Below, in pieces: positions 51,359-63,304 of a stretch of DNA of 64,000 nt (the stretch's first letter is position 1; every line of letters begins with the position of its first letter). Made by a program: the position numbers and the translations under genes. The DNA comes from Parus major (taxonomy: Eukaryota > Chordata > Aves > Passeriformes > Paridae): NCBI RefSeq assembly GCF_001522545.3, contig NC_031769.1, forward strand, positions 26,248,100 through 26,312,099. Reading direction: 5' to 3'. A model generated the notes under the pieces. That model ran no database searches, was not told where the DNA came from, and saw only the letters and a list, made by a program, of their open reading frames with translations.

Positions 51359-53308
51359 TATGATTGATTATGGAGGAAGCCTGAACAGCTGGCTTAAATT
51401 AAATGTCCAGCTTGGCAAATTTCAGAGGCAAGAGAAGTGAGTCCCAGTCCAGGTATAGGTATGGGACTGAGGGTCCTCATTTTACATCCTGTCCCATTAG
51501 CCCTTTACTCCAACAGCAATTGTACTGACATTATATTGGTACTGATCAGAATGAGTAAGGAGGCCAGAATTTGGATTGAAGTGTTTAAAAATCGTTGCAG
51601 AGGAGTCCTTGGGAAAACTCTAGTTTTATACAGGTCAGTAGCAATTCTTGCCTGATAGTGCCAAGAGGCAACGCAGAGTTATGCTGCCCATAACCCTACC
51701 TTGTGTCTAAGCAGTGCATTTCAGCCCCTGGGTAGTAACAATAGCAGATGCTTATTATATTTAATTATTAACCATCAGCTCTTTGAACTTATCACCTTAG
51801 TCTCTCAGCACCTGCATGATGGATGGCAAAATTCCCATAATTTCAACTTCCATCAGTCAGTAAGTAAAAGGTGAGCATCTGCTAGTGCTCACCAACCCCT
51901 CAGGATATATTCGGCTATCATTATGATTGCTCCTAATGGTGTTTTACACAAAATAAGTTAGGGTGAAAAAGGCATGCTAGGTTATTTTACACATATACAA
52001 TGTCAAAGCATTTATTGCCCTGCATATAGCAAATTTTAAATATAAATAGATAATACCAGTAGTACATTTATTATTAAATTCAATATTTATGCAGTGACAT
52101 AAATTTAAATGTCCCTTTAAATGCTTCTGTATTTTAGAATTGGTCAGAGGCCTTAGTTAAAGAAAAGAAGGAAAAGAGGGGAAGCTGTGAGGAAGCTCTG
52201 CTTTACCCTACCTACCACTGGGTTTTTTGCACTTAAAGGTAAGTCCACACCACAAAGTGAAAATATCATCTTTGAAACTGTAAGCAAACAAGGTAAGTTC
52301 TCATTGTGACATTAAGAAAGCTGGTAGATTCTGCTCAAAGGCAGAATTGACTGAAATGTAGAACCTATGAACATGGATAGCCTTCAGGACTCAGGTTGCT
52401 AATACAACTCTATTGGCATCTAATGCATATTCTCTGCATCAGTGCACCCCCTTAGGTCAGAATACCTGCACCTTCCCTCACTGTGCCACAACGAGGAGTT
52501 TGGAAGGTGCTTACAGCAGCAGTCAAAGAATCTCTTCCAGCCATCCCCTGAGCTGAGTCACAGGGGAAATTTGACTATTATGTGCAATGCATTAGTAATT
52601 TCATAATTTAAAATCAGATTTTCTCTCAAAGTATTTTCATAAATTAGGCCAGAATAATGAAGCAGTTTGCATCAGAGTCCTCTGGGAAACTTTCAAGGCA
52701 ACTACTGCCACATTCTCTCCCAAGGCTACATCCCTGAAGAGATCTCATTGCTGAGAGAATACCATATTCCCTTTGCCTCATACATGATGTGAAAATTATC
52801 TCGAAAGTCACATTACTGATGTCTTATAGGTCTTGGTAATGGAGCTTGGAATTCATGTGAGACCAGTGCAAAATGTTGATGCAATAGCACACCAATAAAC
52901 AAAAAGTGTTCTAAACATCTGGTGACTTGTGAAGAATCCCTCCCCTTCATGCCTGGCAAAATGGGAATAAAATGGCCACTTAAAATCTGAGCAATAACCT
53001 TTGAATATTGCACATAGGTCATGGCTGGGTATAGAACAGAATTGTGTAATCTATTCCTGGTGCACAGCTGGCATACAGGCAGGGGTGCAAACACACATAC
53101 ACATCACAGATCAAAGCTGAAGGCACATTTTGGAAAGACAAAAGTGCAGTATAAGGAAAGCAATTTCCCAGACAAAGTCCTCTGGTAGTAGGCATATAAA
53201 TAATGAAATCCCTATGGCTGTCCACCAGACATGAAGTTAGGTACAATTTATGTTGAAAATTTATTATTGTTGAAGAACAGACTTAACATTTTAAATGCTT
53301 TCATAAGT
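51359..53308. other. Unique noncoding DNA
   Basis: No gene or named repeat recognised. Open frames at 51437-51655 and 52813-53246 are short and featureless. Confidence 0.55.
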
Positions 53309-53336
53309 ATAATTGAAATTATGTTATTTCAATTAT
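53309..53336. repeat. 11-bp inverted repeat, AT-rich
   Basis: ataattgaaat (53309-53319) pairs perfectly with atttcaattat (53326-53336) across a 6-nt loop. It lies only 22 bp before a longer hairpin at 53359-53414. Confidence 0.85.
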
Positions 53337-53358
53337 AATGTAATTATAATTGTTATAT

Positions 53359-53414
53359 ATGTTTTCCATATACATCCAGGCATTGTTAAATGCCTGGACG
53401 TATATGGAAAACAT
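53359..53414. repeat. 26-bp inverted repeat with 4-nt loop
   Basis: The arms 53359-53384 and 53389-53414 are reverse complements except for one position (a/c, a G:T wobble in one transcript sense). The loop is gtta. Key pieces are gttttccatata and ccaggcat on the left and atgcctgg with tatatggaaaac on the right. It could be the core of a miniature inverted-repeat element, a microRNA-like precursor or a palindrome-generated duplication. No evidence chooses between these. Confidence 0.9.
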
Positions 53415-53670
53415 TATTTTTACATTCATAAGCATATGAAAAAAGTATTTTTCCAATTTATTAATTGGGAACTATCGTAAGTGATACAACTGTTTATGGC
53501 TTTTATACCCACTATAAACAAAAAAAATTACAAATTCAGAAAGTGAGGAGGCAGCATAAGTGTTTTTTGAAGTGCTAAGATGTTTGGAAACCAGTTAATA
53601 AAATTGTGACTACAGTAAGGACCTTCTTCAAAGAGGCAAAAGGAAATCTCAGTATTTGAAAGACTCTTAC
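53415..53670. other. AT-rich spacer
   Basis: About 250 bp with no recognisable feature, between the hairpin and a weak exon candidate. Confidence 0.5.
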
Positions 53671-53882
53671 ATTCCCTGTTTTTTGGGGCCAATCTCCTTC
53701 AGTTTCAGGAAGAGCTGAATGAATCTCCAGTGGAGCTCCTCTCTCCTGTTCAAGGATGCCTCAGCAAGACAGGGGGCCTTTTGCAGAATAGTTTCCTTGA
53801 GGGATCCCTGACTGTGAAATTTCTGGTCTGTGCCTTGATAATTGTGAATTTCTTCATCTCTAACAATTTTTTTCAACAGCCA
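53671..53882 (-). other. Weak candidate exon, function unknown
   Basis: On the minus strand a pyrimidine tract ending cctcttttcctctttcag lies just before 53882, a good splice acceptor. A plausible donor, gggaat followed by gtaaga, lies at 53671/53670. The 212 bp between them is fully open in one frame (about 70 codons), starting WLLKKIVRDEEIHNYQ and ending near FLKLKEIGPKKQGM, with a charged, soluble-looking composition. I recognise no family. An open run this long can occur by chance in 64 kb, the opposite strand is also partly open, and no partner exon was found. It is therefore noted rather than called as a gene. Confidence 0.15.
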
Positions 53883-56800
53883 CTGAAAGAGGAAAAGAGG
53901 ATGTTTCAAAGCCTTTGTTGACATTTTAGAAGTTCCCTACTAGTTACAGCTTAATTAAATTTATGACAATGTTTAAGTTATGATATGGTCTTTCAGAAGT
54001 AATTTGAGGGTAATTTCCATTGTTTGCACAAATGTCTCAGGCAAGACAGGCAATTAAAATAGAGATTGTACCACAACAGTAAAATTACATATCTGAGATC
54101 TTCTGAATATCTAATAGGGTTATTTTTATCAGATATATCTTCTGAAACTCTATAAAAGATGTTCATTTACTCTCCTTGGTTACCCCACATTTCAGCCAAA
54201 TATGAAAATCCCCTGTAAAAGTATTACATGCTGCAAAACCCCTGACAAATATCTGTCTTAAATGATAAATACATCCAAATCTTAATTAATTTTATTCAAA
54301 ACAATATAAGTGAAACTGAGATTTTTCTCAAATTCACTTTTCTATTTTTTAGCATAAAATCAAAAATGTTTTCTTGTTCTACAGCATTTCAGTCACTCTT
54401 TGTCTTGCTTCTTACAAAAAAAGCTGAATGCAAACGTTGGCTTTTGTGTTCTATGATGTGGTCCATGCATTTTAGAACACCAAATCTGGGAGTTTTCAGA
54501 ATATGCTAATTTTATAAACTTATTTTGCCTGTGTTGCTTAATTCTCTGAAGATCCCCAAGCAATCCAGCTGTAATCTCCAAACGAACAACAGTGAATCTA
54601 AATTTTTCTAGAGTACTGTTTTATGCTGGTAGATATCACACACTAACCAAGGGTATATAGATAGATTTGCAGTTTAAAATTTAATAGATTTTTTTTTTCA
54701 GGTCTGTCTGTATGATTTAAAATGATCATTTTTTTCCAGCAGTTTTTCTACTCATCTTGCCCAGCTACTGCTGAGTCAGGGAGTTCAGACTGTTTAATTG
54801 AAAATGGAGTGACAAGTCTTTACAGCCAGATCAAAACCCAAAAAGGATCAATGGATAGATATCATTTGACTTAATTTAGAAAGATGTTCCAAAAGTTTTA
54901 TTTATATTCAAATATGTGTATTTATTAAAATAATTTAAAACTCCCTCCCAAATCCTGTTATCACACAATCTTAGCTAAGCATAGACATGGAGAGTTTTAT
55001 CCTGTTTTGCCTAATTGCCTTTTTTTTCCCTTGGTTTTTCTGGCCTTATTTTTAGAAAAATGATTATTTTATGCTAAGAAACATTTTTCGTTAAAAAATG
55101 TAAAATCTCTCCAACTTACTTAAAGTGGCAACAAAGCAGCAGCACACTAGGGCTGGGGGGTCATGCAAGAATTGAAACGAGGTCCTTCCTCAGTCAACTG
55201 CTGTCCATGTTTGCCTTTTTTCAAAGCCAACAGCCTGGGAGCATCCCTGGTCCCACAGTGGCAGCCCATTCAGTAGGTCACCACTGAACTGCAGAACGCC
55301 CCATGCGCTCTCTGTGTGTACTGACAACCCCTCACTGCCATCCAGTCAAGACATCTGGGCCTTAGGCCCTTGAGAAGAGTCAAAATTAGGCAGTCTGAGT
55401 CTTACCATGCTGGCACAGTTAGCAGAGATGGTGTTTTCTGTCCTTCTGGTATTGTGGAAAAGGGTTCAAATGAGACTGTGAAAAGGATGCAGAAAGACAT
55501 TTAGGTTTGTAAGAAACAAAGAAAGAGAAAGGTTGCAATTGGAGGAAAGTGAAGCCAGATTTCCCTTCATTTACAAGAAAAGCCTTCTCCATACAGATTA
55601 TCTTGACCTCACCATCTGAGAACCGACAGAAAGTGAGAGCATCATTGTCCTATTTTTAAACAGTAGAGTGAGATTACAAGGTAACAAAATAAATAAATCA
55701 AATGTCATTAACAATATTAAATGCTATTTTTTTAGAGTTGTGGCACTTTGTATTATAGAAATACAGATGTGGCCGCCCTAGTCAATAAAATTGTAGATAT
55801 GATTTCCTGTGCATAAATTTTCTACCATTTATCAAACTCTTATCTGACTTCTGTTCCCTCATGAAATAATAAAACAAAAGAGGAAATGTGAAAAGAAGAG
55901 AAATTGTACTTTTGTGTCTATATACAGCAGAGCATTGCCTTGATTCTTCTATGGGTTCTTCTAATGCAAAACCCTGAGGCATCTTAGCAACTAGAATGAA
56001 AAGAACATGTTTTCCTAGGTCTATTTATGAGTGCAACAGGACTTCACTAATTTGTACCCATGCAAGGGAATACATAGGAAACAATAGCGTAAGTGAACAC
56101 TTTGTAGACCAGAATTTTATTCATTTATTTTCTAATTGTCATTTGTTTTTATGTATTTGCAGCAATACATCATTATACTGTTGCTGTTATTTATCTTGAT
56201 ACTGTTGCTACCTTAGTGAAAATCAGTTTTGAATAAAACCACAAACCTAAAGCGTTATTCTCATTAAAGGGATATATTGGTGCCTAGAAATAGATAAAGA
56301 TTAATAAGTGAAGGAATCTTTTCTACAGCATAGGTCACTTTTGCAAAGTCATTAGGAAAATGAATGTTCAAAAGTAAGTTGTTCAGATGCCAAACACACT
56401 AATAAATGCTTTAGAGAATGGCATGTAAAATGGTGTCCTAATAATGATGTTGAGCCTCAATAAATCTCTGTTTCTAAGTCTTTACTGGGATACAAGAAAG
56501 TGATGGGTAATGTTTTAGGCTGGAAGTGCGCTTCCTCAAAACACAATTTATTTTAAGCAGTATCTACTCATATGTGATATATACTACTCATATACCCAAC
56601 TAGTGAAATATTATAGTGGTTCCCACTTTGACCAACAGCTAGCACATCCAGTCAACAATAATTAAGTTTAGCAAAAATTATTTAGGTACTGAATCCTTTT
56701 GCTCAATGATTATAGACTTTGCACCCAAATTTGTACTGCAGTTACTTTTATATGAAGCAGAAAGAGTTAAATGTAGTGCTAATCCCCCAAACTGCTCTGA

Positions 56801-57915
56801 GCAGCATAAGCTCATCTTGGCTCTTAAGAGTGAGTCCAAACAACTGTACAATCCATGTCCAGCAAACTTAAGAGACCTGCTCTTCCTTGCTCTATTAGCC
56901 CAGGTTACCACCTTTGTTCACTGCAGCTAAAGCTGACATGCACCCCTATAATTTGGAGTGATTTAGAAAGTGGTATATATTTGCCATTTTTAACTCTTGT
57001 ATGGGCACAGTTGCCTCTGTCCATTTGAGGGCAATAACCTCTTTATCATTTCACCAGTGGCCACCTGAAGACACCCTTTAAGGTATGCAAGTCCATAAAA
57101 ACTCTTTCAATATAGCTTTCTATATTTTATGCATATTTAATCATGTCTGAAGGCTATTGAAAACTGAAAAATTTTTCAGCAAAGCATTTTATTCAACACA
57201 TGCTACATTTTTTCCCATAATCCTGTAAGTCAGAGAGCCTGGACAACATGACTTCTGTAAAAAGACTTAGCGGGCCTTGAAAATTATTTTTTCCTTTTTC
57301 CTTTTTTTTTCAGTCAGACAGCTCAAATGAAAGTAAATTCTATAAAGGCTGAATATTTATGGGTTTAATAATGACAAACAGAAATATCATCTCAAGGAAA
57401 AAGTATCAGTTTTTGTTTGAAATCAGTCCAAGTTAATATTTACAACTTCAGAATGAACTTTAAAAGATTTGACATTGTAGAAATCAGATTGATTTTCCAA
57501 ACTGTTGCAGTCAAAAATCAAGAATTTGCTTGACTGAAGAAGGCATAAATTAAACCCTGAAATTTCTGCTAGCTGAAATGCTAGCAAGAACTCTAAATAG
57601 TCTCTTGTATGGAGATGTTCTGTCCATATTTTATCTTCTTTCAGACACTCCCGTAGACACTATAGCACTTAAAGACCAAATGCCTACTCCTGGACCATTC
57701 TTCATTCTCTACATTTCTTTTTTAAATTCAGCTAGAAAATTTAAATTCAAAAGAAAAATAAGATCATTTAGTCAACTGCAGGGTATCAAAGGTCATTGGA
57801 TATACAGAATTTGTTCTTACATGGATTGTAATAATTTGCATTTGGCTAAAATCTAAGTTCTGTCTAAAAGTTATCTTCTACTAAATGTACGCTCAGTCTG
57901 AACTGAATGACATCT
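53883..57915. other. Unique AT-rich noncoding DNA
   Basis: About 4 kb with no recognised gene or transposon. A less AT-rich block at about 55140-55460 is complex sequence of unknown nature. Open frames are below 80 codons. Confidence 0.55.
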
Positions 57916-58473
57916 TGTCATGGTTTAGCCCCAGGTGGCAGCACAGCCCCACACAGCCACTCGTTCACTCCCCCTCCATGGGATGGGGGAGAGAATCAGG
58001 AGCAAAATTGGGAAACTCATGGGTTGAGATACAGCGAGTTTAATAGTAAAGCAAAACACACATGCACAAGCAAAGCAAAGTAAGAAGCTAATTCACCACC
58101 TCCTATGGGCAGGCAGGTGTTCAGCCATCTCCAGGAGACAAGGGCACCTTTATGTGTAGTGATTATTACAGGGAAACAAACACCATCCCTACAAATGATC
58201 CCCTTCCTTCTTCTTCCTTATAGTTTAGATGGTGAGCATGACACATATGTTATGGGATATCTCCTTGGTCTGTTGGGGTCAAGTCTCCTTCCATGTCCTT
58301 GTGCACCCTCAGACCTCTTGCTGGTGGGATGGGGTGAGCAGCAGAAAAGTCTTTGGCTCTGTGTAATCACATGGCTGGGTTATCAACACTTTTTCCAGCA
58401 CAAATCCAAAACACAAACCCATACTAGCTACTCTGAAGGAAATGAACCCTGTCCCAGCCAAAACCAGCATACA
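57916..58473 (-). mobile_element. Solo LTR, ERVL-type (family A, copy 3)
   Basis: The plus strand starts tgtcatggtttagccccagg and ends cagccaaaaccagcataca, so the LTR reads on the minus strand with TG...CA ends. It shows the family's cccatgggatgggggagagaa stretch near its 3' end, a gggttgagataca block, attaaa on the minus strand (plus tttaat, 58039-58044), and actagctgg-type sequence near its 5' end. At 558 bp it is close in size to copy 2 at 17416-18016 and longer than copy 1. A 144-codon plus-strand frame inside it is antisense to the LTR and not a gene. Target duplications are not clear (catct versus actac). Confidence 0.9.
58039..58044 (-). terminator. LTR polyadenylation signal attaaa
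   Basis: Minus-strand attaaa at the position equivalent to 17558-17563 in copy 2 of the same LTR family. Confidence 0.6.
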
Positions 58474-61400
58474 ACTACAGATGGAGAATCTGCTTGGCAG
58501 TTTCCTCCCATGATTAATGCTCTGTGCTTAACTTCTTAGCATCTGCCTGGCAGAATAAGCCACCGGTTCTTGTAACACATCTGCTTTCTGAATGTCATAT
58601 TTTCTCCCTTGGAAGAGTGTTATCCACCGTAGCATCTTTCCTGTGATAAATTACTAAGTGAAAGCTCTAAAGTTCACATGATGGGGACTTCTCCGGTTTT
58701 CAAAGCAGTTCTGTGGCTCCTTCTAAACACTTACTAATTTTTAAAGCTGTCTAGAAGCATCCAGTCTTAGCTTCCTCAGTGCATGTGAGCTATCTATTAG
58801 CCAGCTGCTTATGCACTTTGGAACCATATCTTTATTGTGCACTGCCCGTGGGTATTAGGAAATCATAGTCTGCTCCAGATCACCACTTCCCAAGTCTCAC
58901 CAAACTTCCTTGTCCTTCAAGATGTAATTTTAAAAACAAGCTCCTGTATTTTTGGAGTTCACTAGAGTAACAATGTACCCAGTTTACCAGCCATTGAATG
59001 ACCTGCTCTTACCATTATTTCTCTTCTCACTCTACCCTTTACCATTAGCACTAACATAGTAGCACACCACTTTCAAAGAGATATTTTACACTGACACTTA
59101 TTTTTTGAAGATCTGTTAGTCATGTAGTTTAAACTTATATCTTATTGACTCCTTGTATTGTGTTAGGTTCTTTAGTCAGATAAAAGGAGGTAGATGCTTG
59201 TGCACATTATCAGGATAAACATGTATACCGTTTTCAAACACAGTTAAAATGTTATCACATAAATAATTTTATTTTGAGACCAACTACGTAAACCACAATC
59301 TTGACTACCATTAATTATGTTCTTAGTTTTAAATACTTTTGAACTACTTAATTTACTACCTACTTCACTAGGTACTCACATCTTTTCCATTATTTTTCTG
59401 CACATGGTGACACATAGTATCAACAATCTTGGATATTCAACATCTTACAAGGATTTCTGTATTTAAAAAAATATTAATACTGTCAGTCCTCAGACATTCT
59501 TAGAGGTGCAGACATCTTTAAAATGTTCCTTTGCAATGAATGAGCCAGAAAACAAGTCTGCTATATTATACTTTTTTTGTTACAGACACTCAGATTTATT
59601 GAACACCTATGTCTTCTCTGTCTCCTTACTAATAATGTTGTCATTTCATTTATTTTAAAAAGAGGATACATGTTTGTTTCTTCCTCTTGAACAGCTTCTT
59701 TCTTTACCAGCTATTGCTGTGGAGCCCTGTATTCCCGATACATATTTTCAACCTTGACTGTAGTTATTTCATTTAGAAAAGCTATTTTTCAGTGTCTTTA
59801 TCTTCCTTAAGTTTCTCCATAATTTTTCATGCTTTCTGTTTAATATCACTCTTTTGGACTATAATCTCTTTAGATAATACACAGAGGTTATACAGAAACG
59901 TATATCTGCTCTCATTAGCCTATGAGTGGCTCTCATATTAGCTACTTCCTTTCATTATACCAGCCATCAGTGGCATAATGAAGTGAAAAGCCTTTGTAGG
60001 ACTAGGTGTGTGTCCTCACAGCTGGGAGGAATTATCAGAGATGGAAGAAAAGATGTAGAGACAAAAAGCAATATTCCTCTTCTTTTGTCCACTTCCTTCA
60101 CATGCACACTTTCTCCTGAGTCCAGGAGAGAACTCTCAGGGAACCAGATTCCTCTGGAGTTTTGAATTTTTCAGGTAGGTCCCTGGAGCCTAGAGAATCT
60201 TCTCTTTCCTTCTTCATCTGAGGCTGGCATCTTTTTCTTCCTGAATCTAATACACCTCTTACTTGAGTTCTTGAACTGAAATTTTCTGAACTCTAAAACC
60301 AAATCATGTGCTAAATTGTGGGTCATACCTTTTATAGCAAAAAAATACTCTACCAGTGTTCAGAAGTCCATTTCCACAAAAAGTTTGTAGTTCAATCACG
60401 TGGATAAATTATCAATCTTTCTTTTTCATCTGTATGCAGCTGAAATCTAGTCCAAGCCTCTCCCATTACATCCATTACACCAGGGAACTTTTGTTTTCCT
60501 TCTTAATGGGAAATCACACAATAATGATGTTTAAATTTGGTGTAAGCATCTTCTCTTAGGAATAACCAGTCTTTTTGAAGCATTTCATTACTTGAAGAAC
60601 TATAAGAAAATAATTCAAACATCTATAAATATCCTATTGTTTTTGATTTGATGTCATTTTGGCAAAAAGAATGGATGTTTTCCTCATGCAACATATGCTC
60701 AGGACAATATTAATAATACATTATTAATGAGGATTTCTGCTTGTGAACATTGGTGTTTGTTCAAGATAAGAGTTCAAGAACCACCGCATATTTCTGAATA
60801 AATATTCACTTTGTCTAGAGCTGATATACAAATCTCTTTTATGACATCTGTCTAAATTCTGGTCAAATTCACTAAATTTGAAGACTATAGATCACTGGAG
60901 AAAGTCCTGCTTAAAATGGAAAAGTACTAAAATACTTCAAAATAATCGTAACTTGATGTCTTCATGACATTACATAAAATTACATCTGGATAATATTTTA
61001 TAGTAGCTGTATTGCAATATTCTGACTTTGCATGCATAACTTAGCACTATAATATGACATACAACACGTAGGCACACAACCATGCTAAATTATTCTTGAC
61101 ATTCACTACTGTTATTCAATCTCTCCCTGTCACATCTCTCCTGGCTTTGACAGGTTCTACTTTGATGTTACAAAAAACTGAAGAGATTGGTAGGACACAG
61201 CAAATTCAGAGCATCAACAGATTGTCTAAGGACAATCAGTGTGGACATGTCAGTGTGGAGCACAGGGTGAAATATGTATAATATAGAGTACAAAAGACTG
61301 CATATATCCTCCCTGAATTTAGAAAACTTAACACACATAAAACAATACAGCTATAAGATCTTGCATGTCTGTGACTGTCCAAGGGCTTCTCAAGTGGATG

Positions 61401-62890
61401 TTCTCTATATGCTGTCCCAGTCTGATACTACAGCAGGCAGGAATATTAAAGTGCTTGTATTTAATTTTAGTTATGCAGACCTTTTCAATAACTCTGCATT
61501 GGGATTAGTGAACAATTACAGTTCCATTTAGTGAATTTCCTCCTTAGTTGGCATTACAACAAAGGATGGAAACCTTGAGGTATTTTGACACAGAGGCTGT
61601 AGTTTCAAGGTTTTTGACAGCTAGTCTTGGCATTTTAGTGACACTACCTGGAGTTAGATATAAACTTCAGGTGGGAACATCAGAGAGATTCAGAGATGAT
61701 TTGCCACTTGCTAAGAAAAGCCTTTTGTCCAACAAGAGACACATTTTATATAATAATAAAAAAAAATACAAAAATATTGTGCTATATCAAACAATGGCTT
61801 AATTTTAGCAGTTCTATTAACAACAAGGGAGTTAATCAATGTCTTTTTGAACACCCAATAGTTGCTTAAGAAAGACTGTCAGGTTGGAAAAGTCAGTAAC
61901 ATATTTGAACCAAAAGTGCTGGGATAAGGCCTCACTTTCTGAAGCCCACTTAGATATAGATAGCAATCTTTCTGTGGCACTGTGAAGCTGAGGAAATTTC
62001 TTTCTCTGCCCTAAACTCCAAACCCTGGGCACAATTCCTCCTAGTATTGCTCCCTACTGATGGCCTCTATCAAGGCTTTTATTCACTGCCTTCTGAACCA
62101 GCCGAGGTATTTTCTGAGAGCACTGGAAGTCAAGAGACAAATTTATCTCTACAACTATAATATTTTTTCAAAGAGTGTTTAGTTTACTGATACAATGAAC
62201 ACAAAAAAAGGTAAAATGTGTGCTAATTACCAGAGTAAAAGAGCATCAACTCCCATTATTCACTGTGTGAGAGTTTACAGAGGATTCAAAATGTCTATGC
62301 AGACACTTTTTATTGAAAATCTTTCAGCCACCCATAAAACACTAATTTCTGTAGTTTTGTCTCCCATTACCTAGGTCCCCACCTTTGATGCAATCCCTTG
62401 TACTTTTATGCCTTATAAAAATTTTAAGCACCTTGGGGCACAAATAAGTCAGTTTAATTTGTCTGTATAGCACCATTCTTTCCTAAGGCATTAAATGAAT
62501 AATATATGGTAATTTATAATGAAGGTATTTGCAAGTCAGAGGGCTTGACAGCAAGCCAGTGAATTGAAAATCAAGCAAAGTTAAATAAACCTTTTAAACA
62601 GGGTGGTCTTAGTGGGCAAGATACATTTCTTATTTATAAATATTTGGTATGAGAACTCTGTCCCTTGGCAAAGTACTTGTTCCAAAGATGGGAAAGCTGG
62701 CTGAACCTCCTGAGCATACATGGTGTTTCCTGCATGTACTGCAGAGCACACCTAGGCTAACTAGACCAGCAAGTGCATCCTTCAGAGCAATACCTGAAAC
62801 TGCCACATTTAAGCTCCAGAACTGGAAAGAAAACAGAAACAACAAGAGAATGGTCACAATCATTTTTGCTTACCTTTTCTATGAGAAACT
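58474..62890. other. Unique AT-rich noncoding DNA
   Basis: About 4.4 kb without a recognised gene or repeat. Open frames (for example 61274-61531 and 61548-61802, plus) are short and featureless. Confidence 0.55.
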
Positions 62891-63304
62891 GTAGAATCAG
62901 AGAGTGGCCTGGGTTAAAAGGGACTTTAAAGATTATCTTATACCAAGCCCTGTGTTGTGGGCAGAAACTCCTTGCGCTAGACCAGGTTGCTCAGAGATCT
63001 ATCCAACCTGGTCTTCAACACTTTCCAGAATGTGGCATCCAAAACTTCCCTGCACAACCTGTTCCTGTGCCTACCCACCCTTGCAGTAAAGAATTTTTTC
63101 CTAATATCTAATCTAAATTTACCCCTTGCAGCTTGGAGCCATTGTCCTGTCAGCTGCCCACGCTGCTTTTGGTGCAGCCCAGGACACCTTTGGCTTTCTG
63201 GGCTGTGAGTGCACATGGCCAGGTCATGTCCAGCCTCTCATCCACCAGCACCCCCAGGTTCTTCTGGGCAGGGCTGGTCTCTGTCTGTTTATCCCCCAAC
63301 CTGT
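62891..63304 (-). mobile_element. CR1 LINE fragment with internal deletion
   Basis: The plus strand reads as the reverse complement of CR1. The 3' terminus (gtagaatcagagagtggcct) is followed by 3' UTR blocks gaccaggttgctcagagatc, tccaacctggtcttcaacac and taatatctaatctaaattta up to about 63152. After a short junction it jumps to an ORF2 part, ggtgcagcccaggacacctt, then ttggctttctgggctg and cagcacccccaggttcttct, ending near 63304. The intervening ORF2 C-terminus (a few hundred consensus bases) is missing. The 61-112 codon frames here on both strands come from CR1 and are not host genes. Confidence 0.9.

Noticed and set aside
58105..58539. 144-codon plus-strand open frame
   Set aside because: Antisense to a family A solo LTR and running past its end. 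No protein similarity recognised.
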